Source: JBGPJM01 sp041485385
Lineage (GTDB): Bacteria > Planctomycetota > Phycisphaerae > Phycisphaerales > UBA1924
Direction: 5' to 3'
Assembly: GCA_041485385.1 (NCBI GenBank)
Contig: JBGPJM010000174.1
Span: 1-10,868 of the forward strand
DNA length: 10,868 nt
Under the pieces are notes generated by a model. It was not told the origin of the DNA. It was given only the letters and a program-made list of their open reading frames with translations, and made no database searches. Positions 1 to 6,205 of this stretch are shown here, one piece after another. How positions within the stretch are numbered: position 1 is the stretch's first letter; every line of letters starts with the position of its first letter. Position numbers and translations under genes: made by a program.

Positions 1-2
1 AC

Positions 3-134
3 TACACGCCCGAGCTGAGCTGGGAGCCGGCGACTCTGAGCGGCGCGCCGGCCCAGTACACCAACGGTCACTACCAGTGGTGCCGCGAGGGCCTGCGCGG
101 CATCGACTTCGGCGGCGACGATTTCAACCCGTAG
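3..134 (+). CDS. C-terminal fragment of an unknown protein (5' end outside window)
   Basis: An open frame enters from the left edge and runs 43 codons to a TAG at 132-134. Third codon positions are almost all G or C, as in the confident genes of this window, and a strong terminator follows 37 bases later, which supports a true gene end. The visible tail is rich in Trp, Tyr and Gly and ends in an acidic Gly-Gly-Asp-Asp stretch before Phe-Asn-Pro. I do not recognise the family. The aromatic, glycine-rich composition would suit an exported or pilin-like protein, but that is only a guess. Confidence 0.55.
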   Translation, partial: YTPELSWEPATLSGAPAQYTNGHYQWCREGLRGIDFGGDDFNP

Positions 135-171
135 GCCGTCGGTCCCGAGTTCAAGATCGGCATTTGCCTCC

Positions 172-204
172 CCGCCCCGGCCCCCGTGCCGGGGCGGTTT
201 CGTT
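172..204 (+). terminator. Intrinsic (Rho-independent) terminator
   Basis: A perfect 9-bp GC stem (CCGCCCCGG at 172-180 with CCGGGGCGG at 189-197) encloses an 8-base loop and is followed by TTTCGTT. It ends the transcript of the gene stopping at 134 and separates it from serA. Confidence 0.8.
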
Positions 205-216
205 CATGGACTGAGG

Positions 217-247
217 TTGCCGGCAGCGAGGCACGCGCCCGTACAAT
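217..247 (+). promoter_or_regulatory. Candidate promoter for serA-serC
   Basis: TACAAT at 242-247 matches five of six positions of the housekeeping -10 box. TTGCCG at 217-222 is a weak -35 candidate, with a rather long 19-base spacer. The site lies between the upstream terminator and the serA start and would give a leader of roughly 70 bases. It is a visual match only. Confidence 0.4.
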
Positions 248-323
248 CGCCCTCCGACCGGCCTGGCGCGCATCGGGGCGTGCCCGGATTTGCGTTGTCC
301 ATCCACAAACGAGGCATCACCCC

Positions 324-1292
324 GTGAAGGTTCTCATCGCCGACAAGTTCGAGCAGTCCGGGCGAGACGGTCTGGCCGCCCTGGGGTGCGAGGTCGTCAA
401 CGACCCCGAGGTCGCCGCCGAGGCCCTCCCCGAGTTGCTCGCCAAGCTTGACCCTGAGGTCCTCATCGTCCGCTCCAAGAGGGTGAAGGCCCCGGCCGTC
501 CAGGCCGGGCGTTCCCTCAAGGGCATCATCCGCGCCGGTGCCGGCTACGACAACATCGACCTCAAGACCGCCACCGACCGTGCTGTCGCCGTCTGCAACT
601 GCCCCGGCATGAATGCCGTCGCGGTCGCCGAGCTGACGATCGGCCTGCTCATCGCCTGCGACCGGCGCATCGCCGACCAGGCCGCCGATCTCAGGGCCGG
701 CAGGTGGAACAAGAAGGAATACGCCGTCGCCAGGGGCCTCAAGAGCCTCACGCTCGGTGTCATCGGCATGGGCTTCATCGGGCGGGAAGTCATCAAGCGC
801 GTCCGGGCCTTCGACATGAAGGTCATCGCCCATTCCCTCGACATGACACTCGAGCGAGCCCGTGACCTCGGCGTAGAGTTCGGCGGCACCCAGCGCTCCG
901 ACCTGCTGGCCAGGCTCCCTCGGTGCGACGCCGTCACCGTCCACGTCGCCGCGACCCCTGAGTCGGAGCGCATGTGCGACCGGGCCTTCTTCGCGGCGAT
1001 GAAGCCCGGGTCGTACTTCATCAACACCTCGCGCGGGTCGGTCGTCGATGAGGCCGCCCTCCGCGACGCGGTCACCATCCGGGGCATCCGCGCCGGCCTG
1101 GACGTCTACGACAACGAGCCCGCCGAGGGCAGGACCGACTGGTCCTGCCCCACCGCCGCCCTTCCCGGGGTCGTCGGCACCCATCACGTCGGAGCCTCCA
1201 CCGACCAGGCCCAGTCCGCCGTCGCCGACGAAGTCGTCCGCCTCATCCGGGTCTACCGCGACACCGGCCAGTTCGAGAACCGCGTCTACTGA
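324..1292 (+). CDS. serA: D-3-phosphoglycerate dehydrogenase-like D-isomer 2-hydroxyacid dehydrogenase
   Basis: This protein probably oxidises 3-phosphoglycerate to 3-phosphohydroxypyruvate, the first step of serine synthesis, in the cytoplasm. It has 322 residues. The family's substrate-side segment is at about 48-80 (VRS at 49-51, RAGAGYDNID at 70-79). The Rossmann loop GMGFIG is at 148-153, and the catalytic triad is Arg237 (TSRG), Glu265 (NEP) and His288 (THHVGAST). There is no C-terminal ACT or intervening domain, so this is the short form and should lack serine feedback through ACT. I chose GTG 324 because the conserved N-terminus KVLIADKF starts there and GAGG lies at 311-314. An in-frame ATG at 186 would fall inside the upstream terminator. 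serC follows 59 bases later, which supports the serA assignment over other 2-hydroxyacid dehydrogenases. The acidic residue usually found after the second Rossmann strand is replaced by Ser171 (see findings). Confidence 0.88.
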   Translation: MKVLIADKFEQSGRDGLAALGCEVVNDPEVAAEALPELLAKLDPEVLIVRSKRVKAPAVQAGRSLKGIIRAGAGYDNIDLKTATDRAVAVCNCPGMNAVAVAELTIGLLIACDRRIADQAADLRAGRWNKKEYAVARGLKSLTLGVIGMGFIGREVIKRVRAFDMKVIAHSLDMTLERARDLGVEFGGTQRSDLLARLPRCDAVTVHVAATPESERMCDRAFFAAMKPGSYFINTSRGSVVDEAALRDAVTIRGIRAGLDVYDNEPAEGRTDWSCPTAALPGVVGTHHVGASTDQAQSAVADEVVRLIRVYRDTGQFENRVY

Positions 1293-1312
1293 TCCCTCTC
1301 TCCTGCGCCGGC

Positions 1313-1318
1313 TACGAT
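1313..1318 (+). promoter_or_regulatory. Candidate -10 box upstream of serC
   Basis: TACGAT lies 33 bases before the serC ATG in the serA-serC gap. There is no convincing -35; CTGATC at 1289-1294 overlaps the serA stop. It might give serC extra transcription in addition to read-through from serA. The evidence is weak. Confidence 0.28.
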
Positions 1319-1351
1319 TGCCGCACACGCACGTCCGCCCTGGAGATCACG

Positions 1352-2500
1352 ATGTCCGCCACGATGACCAGCCCGGCCAAGCCCTCGTCCAAGCCCGCCT
1401 CCGACCGCCTCTTCAACTTCTCCGCCGGCCCCGGCGTCCTCGCCGACGAGGTCCTCCGCCAGGCCCAGCAGGATATCTGGAACATCGATGGCTCCGACAT
1501 CGGCATCCTCGAGCACAGCCACCGCGGCAAGGTCTTCGACCGCGTTCTTGCCGAGGCCGAGGCCGACGTCCGCTCCGTCGGCAACGTCCCCGCGAACTTC
1601 AAGGTCCTCTTTCTCACCGGCGGCGCCAGCACCCAGAACTTCATGATCCCCGCCAACCTCCTGCCCCAGGGCGGGACAGCCGACTACATCAACACCGGCT
1701 ACTGGGCCGAGAAGTGCATCGAGGAGGCCAAGTTCTACGGGACCGTGCATCTTGCCGGCTCCAGCAAGGAGAAGAACCACACCTTCATCCCTTCGCAGGC
1801 CGAGCTCAAGTTCTCCCCCAAACCGGCCTATGTCCACTACACGTCCAACAACACCATCTACGGCACCGAGTACCACTACACGCCGACTACCCCCGCCGGT
1901 GTCCCGCTGGTGTGCGACGCCTCCAGCGATATTTACTCCCGCCCGATCGACGTCAGCAGGTTCGGCCTCATCTACGCCGGCGCCCAGAAGAACATGGGCG
2001 CCGCCGGCACCACCGTCCTCTGGATCCGCGACGACGTCCTCGAGCGCTGCAACCCCAAGCTCCCGACCATGCTCCGCTTCGGCGTCCACGCCAAGGAAAG
2101 CTCCCGCTACAACACACCCCCGGTGTTCGCCATCTACGTCGTCGGCCTGGTCATGAAGTGGGTCAAGAAGTTCGAGTACGCCGGGAAGCGCGGCGTTGAG
2201 GCCATGCAGGTCTACAACGGCGAAAAGGCCAAGCTGATCTACGACGTCCTCGATTCCTCCAAGTTCTACAAGGGCCACGCCCGCCCAGATTCCCGCTCGC
2301 TCATGAACATCACGTTCCGCACTCCCAGCGAGCAGCTCGACGACAAGTTCCTCAAGGAAGCCCAGGCCCAGCGCATGGACGGACTCAAGGGCCACCGCGC
2401 CATCGGCGGCATGCGTGCCAGCGTCTACAACGCCTTCCCGAAGGGCGGCTGCGAGGTCCTCGCCCAGTTCATGCGCGAGTTCGAGCGGAAGAACGGCTGA
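1352..2500 (+). CDS. serC: Phosphoserine aminotransferase
   Basis: This PLP enzyme makes O-phospho-L-serine from 3-phosphohydroxypyruvate and glutamate, the second step of serine synthesis; it can also act in pyridoxal phosphate synthesis. It has 382 residues, close to the family size. Residues 1-18 are a Ser/Pro/Lys-rich extension before the family start FNFSAGPG (21-28). Seen motifs are EHSHRGK (54-60), the phosphate-cup GGAST (90-94), the cofactor-pairing Asp189 in CDASSD, the PLP Schiff-base Lys213 in AGAQKNMG, and the substrate-binding HRAIGGMRAS (348-357). GGAG at 1342-1345 is placed six bases before ATG 1352. An in-frame ATG at 1364 is possible but less well spaced. It is likely cotranscribed with serA. 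No serB-like phosphatase is in the window, so the last step is encoded elsewhere. Confidence 0.95.
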   Translation: MSATMTSPAKPSSKPASDRLFNFSAGPGVLADEVLRQAQQDIWNIDGSDIGILEHSHRGKVFDRVLAEAEADVRSVGNVPANFKVLFLTGGASTQNFMIPANLLPQGGTADYINTGYWAEKCIEEAKFYGTVHLAGSSKEKNHTFIPSQAELKFSPKPAYVHYTSNNTIYGTEYHYTPTTPAGVPLVCDASSDIYSRPIDVSRFGLIYAGAQKNMGAAGTTVLWIRDDVLERCNPKLPTMLRFGVHAKESSRYNTPPVFAIYVVGLVMKWVKKFEYAGKRGVEAMQVYNGEKAKLIYDVLDSSKFYKGHARPDSRSLMNITFRTPSEQLDDKFLKEAQAQRMDGLKGHRAIGGMRASVYNAFPKGGCEVLAQFMREFERKNG

Positions 2501-2586
2501 TCGCCGCGATCAACCATCCCGCGACGCGCCCCGGGCCTGCCAGACGTCCTCGTTGCTGCCACGGTCAACCGGCAGCCTCCGGCCGC
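2501..2586. other. Convergent gap between serC and the DUF4340 gene
   Basis: This short convergent spacer has one small hairpin (GCTGCC at 2555-2560 with GGCAGC at 2571-2576, 10-base loop) but no T or A tract. It may help end both transcripts, though it is not a convincing intrinsic terminator. Confidence 0.25.
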
Positions 2587-4134
2587 CTACTTCACGATAT
2601 CCCCGCCGGCATCGGCTCCGGCCGGCGCGGTCGGCGCCGGGTTGGCCGCTTTCGCCGCCGCGGCGAACGGGGCCAGCAGCGCCGGCAGCTCGCCCGCGGG
2701 GTACACGCGGAACACTCCCCGCCGCTCACCCGCCCCCGGGCTGTGCGAGAACAGGATAAGCGAGCTTCCGTCGGAAGAGCCGATCTCCAGCACGCCCAGC
2801 GGCTGGCAGCCCAGCGAGCGCGTCGAGATCCGCCCGAGCGTCATGTACGCCGCCGGCCGCTCCAGGGTTACCGACGCCGCGGGCTTCTTTGTCAGGAACA
2901 CCAGGAGATCCTGCACCGCCTTGACGTCGGCGGGCGTCAGCGGCGTTTCCTCGCCAGTCGGAGCGGCCTGAACCCAGGTCTCCAGCCTCCGCACCAAGGT
3001 TCGATTCACGCCGCTCGGTGCCGCCGCCGCACTCCCGGACGGGGGATCGGCCGCCTCCAGCACGATCGTGCCGATGTCCGCCGCGGGCGACGTGGCGGCT
3101 ATCGGTGAGGCATACTGCGCCGGATCGAAGAGCCCCGTTGTGAGGCCGGTGGCGGCGATGATCACGACCGGACCGTCCTGCCCAAGCCGGGCGTACCGGG
3201 TCTGCGCCCTGGAGTCGGCTGGAAGCCCCGCGACGACCTCGCGAGAGGTGGTCTGCACCGACATCCCGTCGCTGTCGGGTTTCCCTGTCCCCGGCGCGGC
3301 ATCCACCCGCCGGTCGGTCTCGAGCACAATCCGGGCGACAGGGCTTCCCAGCCCGGTCGTGGCCGCGTCCGGTGTCCGCCCGTCGAGATAATCAGTGATC
3401 TGCAGGCCGTCGAGCGCCCTGGCCAGTCGGGTCACGGCGCCCTCGTCGGCATCGCACGACACGGGCTGGTTCAAGCGCCATCTCCCCTCCACGCGGGCGA
3501 TCACCAGCGAGCGGTCCATGTTCTCAAGACGGATCCGCGAGGCCTCCGCCGCCGAGCCCGGGAGCACGGCCGGGTCCCGCCAACCTCGCGGGCCGGGGCT
3601 GCGGAAGGACCGGTACAGCGTGTCGTCCACCATCGCCCGCCGGACGCTCGCCGACGAGGGCGACCCCGGCGCAGGGTCGATCTCCACGAGCCCGGTGCCG
3701 CCGAGCGTCCGGGACGCCAGGCGCATCGTGCGGATCGAACCGTCGCTGAGCGTCAGCGAGACGACCACCGGGTCGGCGCCGATCGTGGCGTCCTTCTCCG
3801 GCTCGGCGACGGCCCGGACGCTGGCGATCACCCGCAGTAGGCCCGTCGGCCGTTCGGGAAGAACCGGCCACGTGCCGTTGGCCGCTGCGCCCGAGATGAC
3901 CAGGCGCCACTGGCCAGAGGCCGGCGCAGGGACCCGCTCCACAAGCTGGTCGGGTTCGCCTGGGACGCTCACGCGCATGGACTTCACCGCCGCCGTGTCC
4001 AGGTCTATGATCGGCTCGCCGATCGCGACGACGCTCAAGTTCGGCCGGCCGTGCTCCGGTCGCAGGAGGATGTACGCCGCCAGCCCCAGCGCGACCGCGA
4101 CAACCAGTGAGATGATGACTGCTCGGGTGGACAT
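2587..4134 (-). CDS. Membrane-anchored DUF4340-like protein
   Basis: The protein has 515 residues. An N-terminal hydrophobic helix (about 5-24, then Arg25) should anchor it in the inner membrane with the rest outside the cytoplasm. No lipobox is present. Three stretches share a pattern of a Trp-containing strand followed by an aliphatic helix: about 74-112 (GQWRLVI...), 217-250 (GRWRLNQP... to TDYLDGR) and 383-422 (LETWVQAA... to TKKPAASV). That pattern is what makes me think of DUF4340. The last 30 residues are Ala/Pro-rich. DUF4340 proteins usually sit beside GldF/GldG-like ABC-2 exporter genes, but none is present here: the gene stands alone between serC (convergent, 86-base gap) and a divergent hydrolase. 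The ribosome-binding site is poor; ATG 4134 is chosen because the TM helix starts directly after it. The domain call is from pattern memory, and the function is unknown. Confidence 0.68.
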   Translation of the reverse strand: MSTRAVIISLVVAVALGLAAYILLRPEHGRPNLSVVAIGEPIIDLDTAAVKSMRVSVPGEPDQLVERVPAPASGQWRLVISGAAANGTWPVLPERPTGLLRVIASVRAVAEPEKDATIGADPVVVSLTLSDGSIRTMRLASRTLGGTGLVEIDPAPGSPSSASVRRAMVDDTLYRSFRSPGPRGWRDPAVLPGSAAEASRIRLENMDRSLVIARVEGRWRLNQPVSCDADEGAVTRLARALDGLQITDYLDGRTPDAATTGLGSPVARIVLETDRRVDAAPGTGKPDSDGMSVQTTSREVVAGLPADSRAQTRYARLGQDGPVVIIAATGLTTGLFDPAQYASPIAATSPAADIGTIVLEAADPPSGSAAAAPSGVNRTLVRRLETWVQAAPTGEETPLTPADVKAVQDLLVFLTKKPAASVTLERPAAYMTLGRISTRSLGCQPLGVLEIGSSDGSSLILFSHSPGAGERRGVFRVYPAGELPALLAPFAAAAKAANPAPTAPAGADAGGDIVK

Positions 4135-4140
4135 GCGCGG

Positions 4141-4146
4141 AGTCTA
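4141..4146 (-). promoter_or_regulatory. Candidate -10 box of the DUF4340 gene (leaderless)
   Basis: On the minus strand TAGACT (4146 down to 4141) ends six bases before the ATG at 4134. Transcription would start at or next to the start codon. There is no good -35 and no clear ribosome-binding site. Confidence 0.28.
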
Positions 4147-4182
4147 CGCCCCCCGTCGGCGCGGTGCCCGTCCGCTGCGGGC

Positions 4183-4188
4183 AATAAT
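4183..4188 (+). promoter_or_regulatory. Candidate -10 box of the peptidase C26 gene (leaderless)
   Basis: AATAAT matches five of six -10 positions and ends nine bases before ATG 4198, in a very GC-rich stretch where A/T runs are rare. The start site would fall at about 4195, giving a leaderless or nearly leaderless mRNA. This fits the absence of a Shine-Dalgarno sequence. No -35 is recognisable. Confidence 0.4.
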
Positions 4189-4197
4189 CCCGGGCCC

Positions 4198-4977
4198 ATG
4201 AGCCGCAAGACTCACGATCCCGAGATCTGGCGTGCCACACGCCCCGAGCCCGGCGCGTCGTGGCGATCGCCCCCGGCCCGCCCGGTCATCGGGGTGACGG
4301 CCGACCTGGTCGATCTTCCTCCGACGTCACCCGGTGGCGCTCCCCGCCCGCGCGCGGTGTGCGCCATGACCTACATCCGGGCCGTCACCGATGCCGGCGG
4401 CCTCCCGGTGGTGCTGGCCCCCATGCCGGCCCTGGTCGGCGAGTTCCTTCGGTACTGCGACGCGTTCCTCTTCACCGGCGGCGAGGATCCGCGCACCGAG
4501 CCATTCGGCCAGCCCACCCACCCCAAGGCGACCCCCGTCCACCCGCAGCGCCAGGAGTTCGAGACCGCGCTCCTGGACGCCCTGAATGCACGCCCGCGCA
4601 CCCCGGTCCTCGGGGTATGCCTGGGCATGCAGATGCTGGCCCTGCACGCCGGCGGCCGTCTCAACCAGCACATGCCCGACTCGGTCCCCACCGCCGATCG
4701 CCACCAGGGCGACCGCACGCACCTCATCCAGCCCAGCGTGCCGATCGTCAGCGCCGGCGAGGTCACAAGCCACCACACTCAGTCCGTTGAGGACCCGGGC
4801 CGACTCCGGATCGTCGCCAAGGCCGACGACGGCGTGATCGAGGCCGTTGACGATCCCGCTCGCCCATTCTACCTGGGCGTCCAGTGGCATCCGGAGCGAA
4901 CCCCGTTTGAACCGCTCGGGCGGGCGTTGTTCGTGAGGTTGGTCGAGGCCGCGCGCCACGCCGGGACGCAGGGCTAA
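4198..4977 (+). CDS. Peptidase C26 / gamma-glutamyl-gamma-aminobutyrate hydrolase-like class I amidotransferase
   Basis: The protein has 259 residues in the class I glutamine-amidotransferase fold. Members hydrolyse gamma-glutamyl amides such as gamma-Glu-GABA in putrescine breakdown (PuuD). Seen motifs are VIGVT (30-34), FTGGEDP (92-98), the nucleophile Cys141 in GVCLGMQ, SHHTQSVED (191-199) near the active site, and the catalytic His231 with Glu233 in VQWHPER. The triad is complete, so the enzyme is probably active. About 25 N-terminal residues precede the domain. ATG 4198 is preferred because of the box at 4183-4188; the next in-frame ATG is at codon 57, inside the domain. No other polyamine-catabolism gene lies nearby, so the substrate is unproven and I give no symbol. 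It is convergent with metF, with a 15-base gap. Confidence 0.85.
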   Translation: MSRKTHDPEIWRATRPEPGASWRSPPARPVIGVTADLVDLPPTSPGGAPRPRAVCAMTYIRAVTDAGGLPVVLAPMPALVGEFLRYCDAFLFTGGEDPRTEPFGQPTHPKATPVHPQRQEFETALLDALNARPRTPVLGVCLGMQMLALHAGGRLNQHMPDSVPTADRHQGDRTHLIQPSVPIVSAGEVTSHHTQSVEDPGRLRIVAKADDGVIEAVDDPARPFYLGVQWHPERTPFEPLGRALFVRLVEAARHAGTQG

Positions 4978-4992
4978 GGCCGCGCGCCCGAG

Positions 4993-5955
4993 CTAGTTCC
5001 CCGCGCCAGGAAACAGCGTCCGCGGCTGGCCGTCGGAGGCCCCTATCAGCGAGCGTGAATCCTTCACGCCGAGGTTCAGGTAGATCTCGCGCGTCGCCGT
5101 CGACCGGTTCAGCGTGTAGAAATGGATCCCGCGCACCTGGTGGTCCAGCAGGTCGCGGCACTGCTCGGTGGCCCAGTGGATGCCCACGCGCCGCACGGCG
5201 TCCGCGTCGCCCCCGGTCCGGTTGATCGCGCGCAGCAGCGGCGCCGGGAAGCGGGCCCCCAGCGCCGTTTCGGCCATCCGCATCATCACCTTGATCGACG
5301 TCACCGGCATGATGCCCGCCAAGATCGGCAGGCGGATACCCGCCAGCAGGCAGCGGTCGCGGAAGTCATAGAAATCGCGGTTGTCGAAGAAGAGCTGCGT
5401 GCAGATGTACTCGGCCCCGGCGTCCACCTTGGCCTTCAGGTAATCCATCTCCAGCACGCGGTTGGGAGTGCTCGGGTGCCCCTCCGGATACCCCGCGACG
5501 CCGATCCCGAACCCCCGCTTGTCCGGGTGCAGGTGCGACTCGTTGAACCTCCGTATGTACCGCACAAGGTCCGCCGCGTAGCGGAACGCATCCTTCGAAC
5601 GGTCATGACCGTTGAGCTGCTGCGGCGCATCGCCCCCCAGGGCGATAATGTTCGAGATCCGGTGCTGCGCGTACCGCTCCAGGATCGCCCGGATCTCCGC
5701 CTCCTGATGGCACACGCACGTCAGGTGCGGGAACGGGTCGAAGCTCGTCTGCGTCTTCAGTCGGACCACCAGGTCTCGCGTCAGTTCGCGCGTCGAGCCG
5801 CCCGCCCCGTACGTCACCGAGACGAACGAGGGCTTGAGCGTCTCGCACTCGATGATCGCGGCGTACAGCAACTCGGCCGCCTCGACGGAGCGCGGCGGGA
5901 AGAACTCGAAGGAAAACGTCGTCGAATCCTGCTTGAAGATGTCGTTGATGTGCAT
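4993..5955 (-). CDS. metF: Methylenetetrahydrofolate reductase [NAD(P)H]
   Basis: This cytoplasmic FAD enzyme reduces 5,10-methylene-THF to 5-methyl-THF, the methyl donor for methionine synthase. It has 320 residues, slightly longer than E. coli MetF, and is a single TIM-barrel domain without the eukaryotic regulatory half. Seen are FEFFPP (16-21) with Glu17 matching catalytic E. coli Glu28, SVTYGAGGST (46-55), HLTC (77-80), ALGGDAP (105-111) with Asp109 matching Asp120, GYPEGHP (155-161), TQLFFDN (186-192), AGIMPV (213-218) and IHFYTLNRS (277-285). In ALGGD a Gly stands where E. coli has the FAD-contacting Arg118. ATG 5955 is chosen because the domain begins within 15 residues. A G-rich stretch on the coding strand (5965-5972) may serve as its ribosome-binding site. 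Expression probably uses the promoter and inverted repeat at 6024-6055. Confidence 0.95.
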   Translation of the reverse strand: MHINDIFKQDSTTFSFEFFPPRSVEAAELLYAAIIECETLKPSFVSVTYGAGGSTRELTRDLVVRLKTQTSFDPFPHLTCVCHQEAEIRAILERYAQHRISNIIALGGDAPQQLNGHDRSKDAFRYAADLVRYIRRFNESHLHPDKRGFGIGVAGYPEGHPSTPNRVLEMDYLKAKVDAGAEYICTQLFFDNRDFYDFRDRCLLAGIRLPILAGIMPVTSIKVMMRMAETALGARFPAPLLRAINRTGGDADAVRRVGIHWATEQCRDLLDHQVRGIHFYTLNRSTATREIYLNLGVKDSRSLIGASDGQPRTLFPGAGN

Positions 5956-6023
5956 GGCGACTCGCCCCCCCCGCCAATCCCTGTCCGGACCGATGGCTCT
6001 ATCGACACGACCCGCCGCAGGTC

Positions 6024-6029
6024 ATTATA
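6024..6029 (-). promoter_or_regulatory. -10 box of the metF promoter
   Basis: The minus strand reads a perfect TATAAT here, in an A/T-richer island of a GC-rich window. It would start a leader of about 60 bases before the metF ATG at 5955. The hexamer 17 bases upstream (6052-6047, ATCCGT) is a poor -35 and lies in the inverted repeat, which suggests the promoter is controlled by a bound protein. Confidence 0.62.
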
Positions 6030-6033
6030 CCCA

Positions 6034-6055
6034 TTCATCCGGATAAACGGATGAA
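6034..6055. promoter_or_regulatory. Inverted-repeat operator candidate for metF
   Basis: Perfect 8-bp arms (TTCATCCG at 6034-6041 and CGGATGAA at 6048-6055) flank a 6-base spacer. The site begins four bases upstream of the metF TATAAT and covers its spacer and -35 region. This suits a dimeric repressor or, given the poor -35, an activator. It does not match the MetJ consensus AGACGTCT. The regulator is not in the window. Confidence 0.55.
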
Positions 6056-6170
6056 AGAACCGATAGCCCTGGATGCCGTACAAGCCTGCGTCTGCACCCA
6101 CATGCCGAGAGACCCCGGAATCGGGGAGAATGACGCCAGCTCGTGCTCTTTGGATCCGATCCGGCGCTGA

Positions 6171-6176
6171 TACGCT
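6171..6176 (+). promoter_or_regulatory. Candidate -10 box of the lipoprotein-pgeF operon
   Basis: TACGCT lies 29 bases before ATG 6206. TTGGAT at 6150-6155 is a weak -35 with a short 15-base spacer. It is proposed because this divergent gap must hold a promoter for the rightward operon. The match is poor. Confidence 0.28.
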
Positions 6177-6205
6177 ACTCCCGAACGCACGACGGAGGCA
6201 CGCGC

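Noticed and set aside
186..323. A 46-codon N-terminal extension of serA from ATG 186
   Set aside because: The extension would begin inside the terminator stem, cross the TACAAT box and has no family similarity. GTG 324 fits the conserved start and has GAGG upstream.
204..2395. Two long minus-strand frames (204-1328 and 1286-2395) opposite serA and serC
   Set aside because: serA and serC have full catalytic motifs in the plus frames. The antisense frames are Gly/Asp/Val-rich with no family resemblance, typical for high-GC DNA.
5956..6017. A SAM or SAH riboswitch in the metF leader
   Set aside because: The leader of about 60 bases shows no multi-helix or pseudoknot arrangement that I can fit to known classes.
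6113..6126. CCCCG-GAAT-CGGGG hairpin in the metF-lipoprotein gap
   Set aside because: The stem is only 5 bp with no T tract on either strand. It is expected by chance at this GC content, and neither direction needs a terminator there.
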